From Mytilus trossulus (taxonomy: Eukaryota; Mollusca; Bivalvia; Mytilida; Mytilidae), in NCBI RefSeq assembly GCF_036588685.1, contig NW_026963310.1, positions 620,001-684,000 of the forward strand: a stretch of DNA of 64,000 nt, in the 5' to 3' direction. Under the pieces are notes generated by a model. It was not told the origin of the DNA, ran no database searches, and was given only the letters and a program-made list of their open reading frames with translations. Positions 1 through 11,989 of this stretch are shown here, one piece after another (position 1 is the first letter of the stretch; each line of letters begins with the position of its first letter). Made by a program: the position numbers and the translations under genes.

Positions 1-810
1 GTTCGAGTTGACCCGGCCCCGGGTTTTCGCCCTTTATGCGACGATTCATACTTAAAGCAACTCAACATATCAATTGAAATTGGCCGTGTTAAAAATCGGA
101 ACAAAAATCCAGTTGCCGATAAAGCCTTCGCTGAGCTCGAAGACGAGTTACTTCGCAAGGAACGCGATCATTCTCCTCTATCTGAAAATACACTAGTTAT
201 AGCTACTACGAGACTTAATTCTAGGCTTCGCCAGCGTGGATTGTCCTCCCGCGAACTATGGACTCAAAGAAGTCAGTTTACTCATGAACAGTTGCCAATT
301 TCTAACATGAACCTTATTCGCGCACAGCACGAAGCTCGAAATAAAAATCACGGATTTAGCGAAAAGTCCAAATGCAGTCGACCCGGTCGTCCGACCCCTG
401 ATATTGATATAGGGGATTTGGTTAACCTTTACACCGACAGATCAAAGACGCAATCGCGAGATCGGAAAAAATTATCAGGAAATCAACTCCGCGCCTCGTC
501 CTACAAAGTAAAACTTTTGGAATGTTATAAAGTTTTAAACACTGTAAGTGCCCAGCAATATCCAAGATATTCTCCGAATGTGTACAATCAGGAGTCTGAT
601 TCAGATGACCATGACGAAGATAGCCTTCCTAGGCCTTTCCGTGACCTACCACCAGATCACGCGGAGCCCCCGCCTATTCTTATTTGCGAAAATATCGATG
701 ATGTTGAAAATCTGGACGAGCCGACTGCGCAACATGATAATAATCTCGAACATGACTTGACACTTACTAACTCGAGCACTGAACAACATAATAAGCGCGT
801 TCTCCGTTAG
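1..810 (+). CDS. LTR-retrotransposon pol, integrase C-terminal part (5' end outside window)
   Basis: The frame is open from base 1 to a TAG at 808-810, giving 269 residues with no start in the window, so this is the tail of a longer polyprotein. The first residues (VDPAPGF at 3-9, KNRNKNPVADKAFAELE at 31-47) resemble the end of the integrase catalytic region of Ty3/gypsy-like elements, the enzyme that joins element cDNA to host DNA. The part after about residue 60 is basic and then, near residues 195-210, strongly acidic (DSDDHDED), as in integrase C-terminal tails. No frameshift or stop interrupts the 810 bases, so this copy could be recent. Its GC content is higher than that of the surrounding DNA. 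The superfamily (Ty3/gypsy rather than BEL/Pao) is inferred from the motif alone. It is unrelated to the C1q genes downstream. Confidence 0.75.
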   Translation, partial: VRVDPAPGFRPLCDDSYLKQLNISIEIGRVKNRNKNPVADKAFAELEDELLRKERDHSPLSENTLVIATTRLNSRLRQRGLSSRELWTQRSQFTHEQLPISNMNLIRAQHEARNKNHGFSEKSKCSRPGRPTPDIDIGDLVNLYTDRSKTQSRDRKKLSGNQLRASSYKVKLLECYKVLNTVSAQQYPRYSPNVYNQESDSDDHDEDSLPRPFRDLPPDHAEPPPILICENIDDVENLDEPTAQHDNNLEHDLTLTNSSTEQHNKRVLR

Positions 811-1377
811 CGCTCCGAATTGAAAACGCCAGCACGGTTTAAAGATTTCATTTCCTTTTTAGGTTTAATGCTCACTCGTCACCTTGGGTTAATTGTTTAC
901 TTAGAGATACAACAAAATGTACGTCGTATTTCATTTACTGCTTATTTTATGTTTACTACAATGTATATGCACAGTATTTTTAGCTTAACTACTTATGTAG
1001 TAACATGCATTTGATGAAGATATAGAGACTTTAAAAAAGGAGAAGAAAAATAAATGTCAAAATTATTTTGTTTCTTATTGATAGCTATGTGTTTAGTTTA
1101 TGCATATTGATAACATTTATTTTCATTCGTGTTCTTATAATAACAGAGATTATTAGTTGACAATTGTAAAGAGAGAGAGAGACTTTAAAGGAGAAAAGAA
1201 GTTGCGCCAATGTATTGTATTCATTGTCACATGTATTAATCTGTATTATCTCCCTTACTCCATGTGTCATGATTATACATGTATGATTGATGGGTTATTT
1301 CCCTTTACTGTTTACCGCCTCACGATCATTATTAAATGTGCCTTTCTAACGATCACATGTGTTATGTTTTCTCTGCT
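811..1377 (+). other. Noncoding 3' flank of the retrotransposon with two polypurine-like tracts
   Basis: No gene is seen here. Two similar purine tracts follow a shared GAGACTTTAAA: 1033-1050 and 1187-1201. A polypurine tract just before a 3' LTR would look like this, so an LTR may start near 1054 or 1202. I could not find the matching LTR copy or confirm its ends inside the window. Confidence 0.3.
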
Positions 1378-1515
1378 TACTGGCGCAATGCGATTTGATA
1401 TTTCAGTAGCATGAGTTCGAAACTGGCGAGGGAAGAACAAAAAAAAATGCTAGCGCAAATATACATATCTAACATGGCTGTAAACTTATGTTTAGACGAA
1501 TTATATTATACAGAA
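1378..1515 (+). repeat. tRNA-derived SINE, partial copy
   Basis: It shares the block GCAATGCGATTT, the pol III B-box-like GAGTTCGAAAC, the GAGGGAAGAAC junction and the tail ATCTAACATGG...TTTAGACGA with the copies at 1740, 6968 (minus) and 17210. The 5' tRNA-like head is missing or diverged. Confidence 0.6.
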
Positions 1516-3051
1516 TAATTATATTTTCCATTCAGCCTTGTATCACCATCACTTCTGGTGATCCGATGAGTACAATATGTTGTAGAGTCGTCACTGTTAA
1601 GACGATATAACTATTTCTGTGTCTGCATCTTACATTAATTTGAAGGATTATTTACAATAGATATTTCAGGTCATCTGAAACATTTCATCTTCATGCCTTA
1701 TGCTTGGTATTACGACGCTAGATAAACACTGTCGAGGAAATATAACACCGCCACTGAAAGCTCTATTTAAAGAGTCTAGGTGACCGAGCGGTATGGCATA
1801 GCCCAATGCGATTTGTTATCACGATATCTCAGTAGCATGAGTTCGAATCCGACGAGGGAAGACAACATAATTTGCTAACGTAAAGTGTGATTCATGGTAC
1901 GATAAGTTTATTATTACGCTTTTGATATATATGTTTGCTTCTCTTGTTAATGTACGTCAACCTCTTATCTTATCAGAGAAGAGATCTAACAAACTATTCT
2001 TGATTTTACTTAAATAACTTTTTGTTTTCAAAATAACTAACATATGTTGTATGTAATTTGATGAATGATTACATGAGTGTGCCAACATCTCTGTTTTTCT
2101 ATTGATAATTGTCCATGCCTAGACAAGAATGTGAAATCGACAAAAGTAACTTTGTTACTCAGAATGCTAAGCAGTTTACATTCATTTTGAGATATTATTA
2201 AATAGTATCAAGGATTTATGAAAAGGTATCATTATTTTAAAATATTGACTGTAACATGTCTGTGACAGTGTTGTTTCTTTTTCTTCTTATTTCTTTGCCG
2301 GTTTACCCTTTTTCTATTGAGACAAGACCATCAAACCAAACACTTGGAAATTACATAACGGACGCTCATTATAATGTCTTACTGGATCTCTTTAATTTAG
2401 AAAGACAGGCACGGTTAAACCTAGAGAAATATGTTATTCGGTTAAATGAGAAGTTTTCGAAAATGGAAAAAGTTTCCGAACATACACAATCGAAACTTAT
2501 CAACATTGAGAAATCCCAAATTAAACAAGAATGGAAAGAGGAGGTCACTTTACTAAAAAATCAAACGGATGCCATCAGTGAAACTTGTGGACAACTGTTA
2601 ATTGATTATGAAATTCTCAAAAAGGATTTTACTTTTATCAAACAACAGGTACAGAAACTTCAGAATGAAGTCGTTGATTTGAAATACCTTAAGTCGGTTG
2701 CACAACTGCAAACTGTTGACACACTAAATAATGTGACAAAACGATTGGAAAAGGAAATTCAACACACCAATGATAATTTTGAAGTACTTGTATCTGAGGC
2801 AAATAAAGCACACAAAAAGGATTTCACTTCTTTGGTAAACAATGCTGCCCAAATGAGACAGGAAACGCTGGTTATTGAAACTAGACTGTGTAAGCGATTC
2901 AGTGAGTTACATAATTCAACCATCTCGTCATTGGATAATCAAAATGCAGATTTGAATCTCAGGATGCAGAATTTGAGTACATTGTTGAAAGGAATAGAGA
3001 ACAAAGTTGAAAGTAGATCGGACTTAAACTTTGCAAACCAAAGCAAAAGAG
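1500..3051 (+). repeat. Segmental duplication, copy A (upstream flank plus stalk exon of C1q gene 1)
   Basis: The 5' flank, an embedded SINE and the whole first exon of the C1q gene are repeated, with scattered substitutions and small indels, at about 16970-18532. Matching landmarks are TTATATTATACAGAAT at the left, the SINE at 1740 versus 17210, AAATAGTATCAAGGATTTATG just before the start codon, and the exon itself. The SINE was therefore present before the duplication. Confidence 0.85.
1740..1880 (+). repeat. tRNA-derived SINE
   Basis: This copy begins with the family leader (CACTGAAAGCTCT) and then a tRNA-like head: an A-box-like GTGACCGAGCGG and a B-box-like GAGTTCGAATCC, followed by GAGGGAAGAC and AATTTGCTAACG. 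The same order is found on the minus strand at 6968-7190 and on the plus strand at 17210-17365. Confidence 0.75.
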
Positions 3052-3777
3052 GTATGTTCGTTTATTGTTATTTCACTATTTTGTTTGTTTTCATTGGTTT
3101 TCATATAACATATGTACAGGTTATACACAACAGATATCCACCAATATGTTTGGCTGAACAGTCATCACCCTGAAATAGGACACCAGATGGTCAGAATCAT
3201 TTCATAGAGGTATAATAAACAATTTTAACCGAACGACGAATATTATCATTGAACAACAATCCGTCAACTACGCCAAAAAAAGATATATTAGCTCTTATGT
3301 TTCTGAAGCGCAAACTTGTTCTGTAAAACGACTGGAAATTGTTCTGTAAATAGACTTAAATATCCTGAAGAAAAAACACATATGTGATATAAAGACGCGC
3401 AAACGTCCCGCGCCCTGAACTAAGGCTTCCGATAATCCGCTATCGTTTTATCTTTGTTTATAGTAAGTGTTTTACTAATATAACTGTCTTTGTATCTGGA
3501 GAATTTCATTGTGTGAAGATAAAAATATAAACTGAGAAAATTAAGTATCAATAAATTACATCGTCAATAGTCATTTACATTTTCTGGACAATTATCAAAC
3601 ATCGTACAGTGCGTGTATCTACACCAATGGAGTATTTTGAAAACAAACCTGAGTGCAAATTCCTTTCAGTGCTGTAAACAGAAGATGTGCAAGATGATGA
3701 AATTATAAACTGAAAAAGCCTTGGATAAAACAAAAAGGGAAAAAAAAAAAAAAATTAAGTTTAAACACTATCCGACC

Positions 3778-3813
<36 letters not shown>

Positions 3814-4812
3814 TGAATCGGAGTTCCTTAATACACTTTTCTAAAACTAGGAGATCAAAGAACATGAAGAAGCCAGGTTATTTGTTCATTTTTGTTTTCA
3901 CACTTAGTTATATTGTTGTTGTTCTTTCCATAAAAAAATAGAAATCAGGTCTTATGTCAATTTCATAATATATGTAATCCCCAAGGGTGACTGGGGTATA
4001 GAAATATGGTCACTTGGTCTTCTCCCGACCGGCAGTAAAACGCTTGCCGAAGTGGGGCGTCCGTTTGGCTGTGCGGGGTGTATCAAGTTCGCAGTCACGT
4101 CCGGTCAGAAGGGGGACGTTAAATCCGATGCCTCGTGTAAAGAGAGTGCCACGCTCTTTGCACGTTAAGAACCCTTGCAACAACTCTTTTAGGGGTCCGT
4201 AGGTGGCCTGTTGCAAGGCAAAATTTCTGTTCCTATCCAACATACCCTCCTTTTCCGGTGGCAGTCCAAATTTCTCCGACTATCATCCCAGATGGCCTCT
4301 ATTGTATCAACCTATCTATTGTATTTATTGTGAACTTGTTCTCGTCCTGAATATGCATGAAATATTTGCCACTGGACGTTAAGCAACCAACAATCAATCA
4401 ATCAATCATAATATATGTAAATAATGATATTATTTCAGTTGCCTTGACAGCATGTGGAGGTGGAACTTACAACGAAGGGGACACTGCAAAGTTCAGCAGT
4501 ATCAAAGAAAACCATGGGATAAACAGTCTTGATTGGTTTAAACAATCTGGGAAATTTACCTGTGAGGTGGCAGGAATGTATGTTTTCTTTGCTAGTATGA
4601 TGTCTAGTTCAAACGATGGATATTTTCAATGGTTCACAAATTCACGGTCACAAAGTGGTGTTTATATTTCACATAGACCACCTTCATATGAATCCGGATC
4701 AGGCATGTTAGCAGTTAAACTAAATGTAGGCGACACCGTTTCTTTAAAATGTGATAGATCAGGTATCGTACTTCATGACTTTTCATGCTTCACATTTTTC
4801 AAAGTTTATTAA
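2256..4812 (+). CDS. C1q-domain-containing secreted protein, intact (gene 1)
   Basis: Two coding exons, 2256-3051 and 4439-4812, join at a phase-1 intron (donor G|GTATGT at 3052, acceptor TTTCAG ending 4438) to give 389 residues. Residues 1-19 are a hydrophobic signal peptide (LFLFLLISLPVYPF core). Residues about 40-265 form a heptad-rich coiled-coil stalk with several NxT/S glycosylation sites. Residues 266-389 are a C1q head: FTCEVAGMYVFFAS (the G-Y-F strand), RPPSYESGSGMLAV, VGDTVSL and a closing FTFFKVY. The head opens with an unusual ACGGG motif shared by all three local copies. Such proteins are secreted, form trimers and bind carbohydrate or microbial surfaces in bivalve immunity; that role is from family knowledge. 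The ATG at 2256 is chosen because the upstream ATG at 2218 is out of frame and stops. The 1.4-kb intron holds a retroposon and a long poly-T tract. It is the only undamaged copy of three. Confidence 0.88.
3780..3810 (+). repeat. Poly-T tract in the intron of C1q gene 1
   Basis: An uninterrupted run of 31 T follows an A-rich stretch at 3735-3755. It may be the reverse-strand poly(A) tail of an old retroposed sequence. No target duplication was recognised. Confidence 0.6.
3978..4406 (+). mobile_element. SINE-like retroposon with (CAAT)n tail and 14-bp target duplication
   Basis: The element is flanked by exact direct repeats CATAATATATGTAA at 3964-3977 and 4407-4420, so its ends are well defined (429 bp). 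It finishes with GAAATATTTGCCACTGGACG, AAGCAACCAA and a CAATCAATCAATCAAT tail, a 3' end I recognise as very common in bivalve genomes. The body is GC-richer than its surroundings and open in short frames on both strands, which I take to be chance. It sits in the intron of C1q gene 1, only about 20 bp upstream of the acceptor, so it may crowd the branch point. Confidence 0.8.
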
Positions 4813-5320
4813 CTTTATTGTTATCAATACGATCTCTATGATATCATGGACAAAATTACACTTTTCGTGTTAAAGGTCTTTACAACACAATAAGTTTATA
4901 TTTTCCTCACATTAATAGTACTAAATTCTGGATATATAAATTTTTATCAAATGATTGTTAACATTTCTCTTTTTTGAGACCAAAATGGAACTATAGTGAA
5001 TTTGTTGTTTATTTTATATATATCATATTCAATTTGAATCTGTAACCAGACGAAAAACTTTATAAATGTACATTTCGACAACTAATGTCTGTTATGTAAT
5101 TAATTGACTACCGTCCATCAACCCTCTTTAATTATCTTCAAAGGGAAGTGACAATACCAGATACGGAATATGACAGTAGATTTCAATTCATTTGATAAGT
5201 TTGAAATTTTGATTTTGTAATTTGATAAGAAACGTTTCGTTTTTAGTTTATTTTGATATTTTTGTTATTTTTCTTTATATTGGAGTGTTTATTTTAAGAC
5301 ATTACCTTGACCTAAAGTGG
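4813..5320 (+). other. 3' flank of C1q gene 1
   Basis: AT-rich noncoding sequence follows the stop codon. I see no canonical AATAAA in the first 300 bases (an AATAAG is at about 4890), so the poly(A) site is not placed. It does not resemble the 3' flanks of the other two C1q loci, which match each other. Confidence 0.4.
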
Positions 5321-5324
5321 TTTT

Positions 5325-5405
5325 ATTTTAGAAATTGTGACTTGGATGGAGAATGCATGGTCATATTGGCACTCATACCATATCTTCTTATAACAACTTT
5401 AAAGA
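5325..5405 (+). repeat. Short 3'-end fragment of a dispersed retroelement (family L)
   Basis: AATTGTGACTTGGATGGAGA followed by ATTGGCACTCATACC and ATCTTCTTATA matches, in plus orientation, the end of the repeat also found at 34445-34520 and, on the minus strand, at 24985, 29925, 46137, 49838, 52485 and 56135. Confidence 0.55.
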
Positions 5406-5639
5406 TTTTATGACGTTTTTGTTGTGATGAACTATGTGAACATGAGATATGCATATTGTGCATTTCAGTGACTAATTATTGGCGTCGTTTATTTTATAAA
5501 ATAGATAGAAGGCCAAATTAAATACGACGTTGTAGATGATGTAAAATCGATAATTCTTTAAAATGTTTTGCCGAATTCAGTTAAGGCTTTATGAAATAGA
5601 AAACAAAAGATATGGTATAAATGTCGTGTACAAGTTGTA

Positions 5640-6560
5640 ATTTTGTACAGATTATAAATAAAGACAACAGGAGTATACCGCTGTTCAAAATTCATAAATC
5701 CATGGACAAAAAAAACAAAATCGGGGTAACAAACTGAAACCGATGGAAACGCATTAAATATAAGAGAAGTACAACGACACAACACTGAAATGTAGCACAC
5801 ACAGAAACGGACCTAGCATCAGAAAAAATCCCACGAGAATACCAAATATAACATCAAACCAAATACATGAATTTGAGATACACAAGTACTGTGACGCGTT
5901 TAATCGCAATTTACACTCAAAAATAAGAGAAAACAAACGACGCAACGTCAAAATGTTACACATACAGAAACGAACAATAACATAACAATGGCCATCTTCC
6001 TGACTTGGTACAGGACATTTTAAAAGGGGGAAAATGGTGGATTGAACCTGGTTTTATGGCATGCCAAACCTCGCACTTTAATGGCCGTGTTAAATATAAC
6101 ATTGAAATGACAACATAATATTACAGGACTGCAATACAAATAAATAGGAGAACATGTTAGACAAAGAATCACATGATTAATAGATAACAAAAAGCATCAG
6201 GTTTAAAATTCCATACGCAAAAAACGCACCTCGTCAACACTAAACTAACAAGTGACGTCCAGATATAAAAGATCGAAAGTGAAATAATTCAGTACAGCAC
6301 TGCAGATCAAAAGTTGAAAAAGGTTGCGTCAAATTCGGCTGTTTTTATGTTTTGGATAAAAACATCCTTATTATTTAGAACAATTAATGCTATTGCAAAC
6401 AGTAAATTTTATCAAATGAATATAAAAAAGATATACATAATGAAACTGAAGTATTAACTTATTACAGAAAACTAAACCCGAATACATAATGCTAGGACCA
6501 ACACAAAATAGGCACACCTGACTCATTCCAGGCCTTAACGCAATAAATCATCAAAATGAC
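5640..6560. repeat. Dispersed repeat region, no gene
   Basis: It contains two diverged copies of one block about 180 bp apart (ATAAGAGAAGTACAACGACA near 5759 and ATAAGAGAAAACAAACGACG near 5924, each followed by a CACACAGAAACGG-like stretch). GACTTGGTACAGGACATTTT near 6001 recalls other repeats in this window. The short minus-strand frames here lie across repeat boundaries and are not supported as genes. Confidence 0.4.
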
Positions 6561-6783
6561 GTCCCATATGATGGTGAAAAGGCAAAAAAATTACGTCACA
6601 TCTGAAATTTCGGAAACAGTACAAAAATGACGTCACATATGAAAAACTATAATTCAAAAGTAAGATCGAATTAGGATTGATTTAGATTATATTAGAACTA
6701 AATACTGATGTTTCATTAAAACACAATGCATATTGCAATACTTATTCATAGCAATTAACTATAATATATATATATATATATAT

Positions 6784-6881
6784 ATTATATAAGTGTCTAA
6801 GAATTTAACTTTAACACACTTATGAGTATTTTATAACACTCATAAGTGTGTTAAAGTTACATTCTTAGACACTTATATAAT
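6784..6881. repeat. Near-perfect 98-bp foldback
   Basis: Arms of about 45 bp (left begins ATTATATAAGTGTCTAAGAA, right ends with its complement) surround a loop of about 8 bases. It is embedded in a TA-rich stretch, which fits a very small TA-targeting inverted-repeat element. Confidence 0.7.
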
Positions 6882-6967
6882 TCAATTTTGTAACTGCATC
6901 AGTTTATTTACAAACTGATCCACACCTATATAGATTGAATGTTGATTGTTGCTATTTTTAGACACTA

Positions 6968-7190
6968 TATATATATTATATATATATACAACTCGTCTAA
7001 ACATCAACCCAACAATGTTAGATCTGTAAATTTGCTTTCGCAAATTTTTGGTTCTTCCCTCGCCGGGATTCGAACCCATGCTACTGTGATATCGTGACAC
7101 CAAATCGCCTGCACTGCAGCCGTCCCGCTAGACCACACGACCACCTGGGCTCTCAAAAAAAGAGCTTTCGGTGGGCATGTGTTACCTTTC
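6968..7190 (-). repeat. tRNA-derived SINE, most complete copy
   Basis: On the minus strand it reads leader (CACCGAAAGCTCTTTTTTTG), a tRNA-like head with A box (GTGGTCTAGCGG region) and B box (GGGTTCGAATCCCGG), GAGGGAAGAACC, then AAATTTGCGAAAGCAAATTT and the tail ATCTAACATTGTTGGGTTGA, ending in a (TA)n run. It is the best reference for the other copies. Confidence 0.8.
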
Positions 7191-7199
7191 CACGTCAGT

Positions 7200-9893
7200 T
7201 TATATATATATATATATCCAGTTCGTTATGAATCCAACCTCAAACGTAAATTACCGTACAGATTACGTTCAACAAAATTAAATCTAATAACTGAAGGCGG
7301 TGATTAATTGATCTTTCAATAACACATAAATATAATAAAAAAGACGTCAACACATTTGACAAAATCCGATGAGAATTACAAATAAAACATTAAACATTTA
7401 AACTGAATACATGATTTTGGGATAGACAAGTACCGCAACACGTCTTATAGTAATGCGAATTCACATTCAGTAAAACAGTCACAATCGGGAATAAGTCACG
7501 TTTGGTAATTAAAAGATCAGACGACATAATGACAAACCACAATCTACCATGTGGTAAAAATGTCCGTAGCTAGTTTGGTTAAAGACACATCGTATGGATC
7601 CACCAATTCGTGATGGTGTCCATAAAACTTACGGAGTGTCAATTTTAATCTGTCCCCCTCATAACTTTGTTGGAGCAGTTTCTGCGTAAGGAGCACACTC
7701 CTGTATATGAAGTCCGTATAGTGTGAACAAGCACGTGAATACCGTATAACATGTACAAAGATTTTGTCCTTTTCAACCTATTTTTAATTTTCCTTACATT
7801 ATGTTTGAAAATAACATTGCAATTGCTCTGCTCATTTTGGGCGCCGCGATTAGCAAAAACAATTTGTTGTTTGTTGTTGCATATAAACAAGCCCAATGAC
7901 ATAAGTCAAATTCCTTTTACAAAATAGTAAAACGCGAACAGAAGCTTGACTATAATTATGAGATTATTTTCAAGAAGTAAATTTTGTGAAATTAAAATCA
8001 AGTTTTCCCGTATTTTACTTATAAATGGACTTATATGCCAGTCAACATAGCATTCACATTGTGGTCAAAGGTTTTAAAATTTTGATAAGTTTCTCAGAAT
8101 ATACTGGACTAAAATTTGTAAAAAAAATCCTTTTTTCGTATATTCCTTATAAATGGACTATTTTTTGTTCCCAGTTTACATTACATACACTCTGCGGTTG
8201 AATTTTTTTAAACCATTTATTAGATTTCATAAAACATCCTGGATTTTAACCAAATTGGACAGAAGCTTCTTACAGCACTAGTCAAACGATTTGATATTTT
8301 CCCCCAATTTTTGTTGAGCCTGCGACTAACAACTAAAGTAGGCGAGATACTGAGTTCTGCGAAACGCTTACAATTTTAAATCTAAATACATCGGTAACTT
8401 ATTTTCAGCTAGGGGTTGAATTGAAGGTCACATGAATACGTATGCAATGAGGTCTAATTATTCACTTGCATATGCAAAAGTCATCATCCATGTTTATCTG
8501 CTAATTTTATTAATATAATACCAGATTGACTGCTAAAAGTGAATTATAATTTCACTATATAATTTCCATTAATGATTTAACAAACAAAAAAATCATATTG
8601 AATTTATTTTATATCTCGTAGCTACTGCTCTTATAACAAAAAAGGTGCATATTAGGCTGATCACTTTTTAAAGGCAGTGCTTTAAGGCCTGACTTTTAAG
8701 TCATGAGGTTCATCTTTTCATACGCAATCTATGCAGGGGGTCTTTAGGCCAGAAATAGATCCGGAAATGTTCGAATTTCTCCTCTTCTTTTTATGGTATA
8801 ATATGGTTTTTGTTTCTTTCATTTACATTGGGGACTAAAGAAACGATCAGTGTGTTTTGTTCGTTTTATAGAACTTGTTATTAGTGTGTATTTTGCATTA
8901 TAAGCAGTCAACCTGACTACAAACTATCATTATGTGTATTCCGTGTGGAAAGAGGTCGGGTCAATTTCGAGTGTTATCTGACATCTAAAGATTCTTTAAT
9001 TAGTTCAGACGTTGATATAACAATGAAAAGTCGACTGAACATGATTAATATTGCATCTTCTATAATTCAAAGCGGAATTCGGTTTATAAACGAGAAACCG
9101 TAAAGCGTTTTCAATTTCGGTATCAGTTATGTATGTTGTCTACGAATTATCCTGGTTCCCGGTACTACGTTCCGGGTATTAGCTAATTGATATATGTGAT
9201 GTGTAACATTACGATCGGGTACCAGCCAATCTACGTGTGTATGTGTACATGATTTTCCGCCAAAATGACCGATTTACAGCTATGGAAAATAGTCCATAAA
9301 CGTTCCGTATAATGATATGCAAATTCATAATTAATCGTAACTTTTTTTATCTTTGTATAATAAATATAACAAAATGGATTCCACAAAAGTGAAAATAGCA
9401 TTATTTTACGAGGATTTCTCATATTTTTCTCACTTCCGGGCGCAGTAATACGTATGTTTTGAAGAAGCTCGAAGAATTTGACAAAGTGAATTGAGAAGGA
9501 AACGGATAGATATACGTCCTTGTTATCAGGTAAAACAATTTGAATGTACAGAACAAACACATTTACTTCACACAAATAGTACAGGCTTAAGCTTTTTATT
9601 GTCTTACACGACTGTAGTCTAGTGTTTAAACGACGGCGGTGACCTACAAGGTACGGGTCATACTGGGTCAAGTCTAAATATGTAAACATATCCACGTGCT
9701 ATTAGGTAGAAAGCATCGTAATGCAATATCTACAATTTTTCCTCCTTTATACATCGTTTAACCAGTTATAATTCTCCTTTATACATCGTTTAACCAGATA
9801 TATTTCTCTTTCAAATACACTTAAACACGGGTTGTATGTACGTATCTTTTCTAGTGTTTTCTTGTCCTTATTAAAGTTCATTTCTACCTAAGT
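7200..9893. other. No gene seen; AT-rich with repeat fragments
   Basis: Diverged duplicated blocks occur near 7980 and 8110 (both with CTTATAAATGGACTT-like text). A GTTGAGCCTGCGAC fragment near 8314 matches the start of the tandem-repeat element at 11990. A 154-codon minus-strand frame at 9231-9695 has no recognisable domain, signal peptide or splice context, and I do not call it a gene. Confidence 0.4.
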
Positions 9894-10150
9894 CTACCTA
9901 AGTATTTCCAAACGCAGGAGATCAGCTTGCTCCTCTATATTTGGCTCTATTTCACTGTCACTATCACTGTTGATTACTGTGCTACCTCCGATCATGAAGT
10001 TGTAATCTACTGAGTAGTCATAAATCATAGGATGTTCTTTCCAATATTTATCTAGTCTTCGTTCGAATGTTTTAACGTTTTTGGCAGTTACGATTGTTTC
10101 AGGAAAACTGTTCCAGACTTCCACTATTCTGTTGGTAAAATAATACTTTC
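9894..10150 (-). pseudogene. 3' end of a non-LTR retrotransposon ORF, degenerate
   Basis: The minus-strand translation contains EVWNSFPETIV, NVKTFERRLDKYW and YDYSVDY, the typical ending of reverse-transcriptase polyproteins of Jockey/CR1-like LINEs (NRVIEVWNSLP...FKxRLDKYW). The frame breaks just upstream (a shift near 10145), so only about 85 residues of the C-terminus remain. No RT catalytic motif is present. Confidence 0.65.
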
Positions 10151-11306
10151 ATTTGTTGATGTTTAAATATTTTTGAACGACTGAACACAGGAGTGAATGA
10201 ATGCAACAATTATATATACTGCAGACTTGGGCTGTACAATGATAGTGTACGTATATCATACTGATAATTATTCTAGCAGTAATTATGTTAATTTAGGATG
10301 TAATGACAGGAATTCATGAGTTATGCCTCAGGCTTTCTGAAAAAATATCAATGACAATGTAAACAGGAACAAAACATTGACACGAATGATGCTCTCTTCT
10401 ATGTTATAGTTATTTAGGTATGTGTGTTGCACAAGTTTAAAAAAAACTTAAGTTATAAAACTTTTTTTCAGGGCACAAACCCACTTTAAAGAGACTTGTC
10501 TACTGCCATACCCATCCTATTTTCATGCACCATTTGCAAACAAGAGACTGAATGGTTTGCAAAATTAAAAATCAGGACGGTGTCCAATTAAAACAAAAGA
10601 ACTAAACTGGATGAATATTGTAGGAGAAATCTAGAGGAAAGTTTTGATTTGTGAAATTGGTTTTCCTGAAAAGTCATTCATCCTAGCCTGCAGAAAGGAA
10701 CTATAACTGTCCACCACCAACTGAGGAGCTAATGTTGAGCTTCACATATGGAATTACTCAAATACCATCAATGTCTATGTTTTCAGCACAGATTTCACAA
10801 GTTATGACACAGCTGTGCTTTTTTTTATACCTGTTAAAGAATTGTATACTAAATTTTATTTTTTTATCAATAAATATATATTGTGTCATTTAAGAACTTG
10901 TATTTTGCCAAAAGATGCATACTAGTGAATGAAAGTGGTGCAGTTCATTTTGCTTTGGTATATAGAATTGAATTACAATTGTTCATGTTATTGGAATGCT
11001 TATAAAAATAAGGAGATGTGGTACAATGTATATGATATTTAGTGAGTTTATCAAGCAAAAGTGAATAAGAAATAGGTATAAGCAGTTACAGGTACTACTG
11101 TACAATCTCAAACAATGAGAAAAACGCATACCGTAAAGAGAATTTCATATTTACAAGTAAGTTTTGTTTTTGCGTTGAATAATTTTCTTCTATTGTTTTA
11201 ACTGCAAATATGGGAAGTGGTTAAAATGCTAATGAGACAGCTGTTATGGCCACAGAGCCTTAATTGGAATTTTTTTTTCATTCATACCGGTAGATTTTGC
11301 CTGGAG
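10151..11306. other. No gene seen
   Basis: AT-rich noncoding DNA without long frames or a repeat I can delimit. Confidence 0.4.
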
Positions 11307-11429
11307 TTAGAAACATATCTGCCAACTTTTCAAAATACACATGGGGGTTTTACGTGAAAGATGGTCCATATAGTCATACAAAACCTTCAAGGGGGCCTGA
11401 AAATGGAAGCAGGACAAGTTGCCCCACTG

Positions 11430-11985
11430 GCTAATCGCCCCACTTTTTAAAAAAACGCCACAAACTGATTTATCAAATCGCCCCACATGTGAAATTGGTT
11501 AAATAATGTTTAATATTACTCCTGCCAACTCGCTCTTCTTATAAAAAAACGGTAATGTTTAGATTTATATATATATAATTAAAAATAAAAACTCGCACCA
11601 CTTTAATGAAAACTAATCTACACAGAATACAAACAAACCGAAAATTAATTTAATTACTATTATTGATATATACTGAAATTATAATTCTAAAAAAAAAACT
11701 GATTGTTGAAGAATAACTAAGTTTTGAAGCTTAGTTATTTGCATAACAATTGAAAAGAAACCAGTTAAATGTATCAAAATGCAATATAAGGAATTTAACT
11801 TATATTCAATGGAATAATATCTTTTTCCATAAGTGGGGCGAGTTGGCATTACTAAATTCATCCTGGTTAATAATATATTTATCTAGATTTCACCCATTTC
11901 CATTAGGTGGGACCAGTTGGCAGGAGTAATATTAACGGGATTTAACACAGTTCACAAGTAGGGCGATTTCATAATCCAGGTTGGG
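11430..11985. mobile_element. Foldback element with long inverted repeats
   Basis: TAATATTACTCCTGCCAACT near 11507 is exactly inverted near 11914-11933, and the match continues outward with decay through CGCCCCAC-type motifs (GGGGCGATTT, TTGGGGCAGTTTTTTT on the right). GGGGCGAGTT motifs recur at 11830 and, beyond the next insertion, at 13310-13340. Confidence 0.55.
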
Positions 11986-11989
11986 GCAG

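Noticed and set aside
4010-4243. Overlapping ORFs on both strands in the C1q intron
   Set aside because: They lie inside the CAAT-tailed retroposon and are open because it is GC-rich, with no protein-like features.
9231-9695. 154-codon minus-strand ORF as a gene
   Set aside because: No recognisable domain, signal peptide, splice sites or codon pattern; AT-rich sequence can give such a frame by chance.
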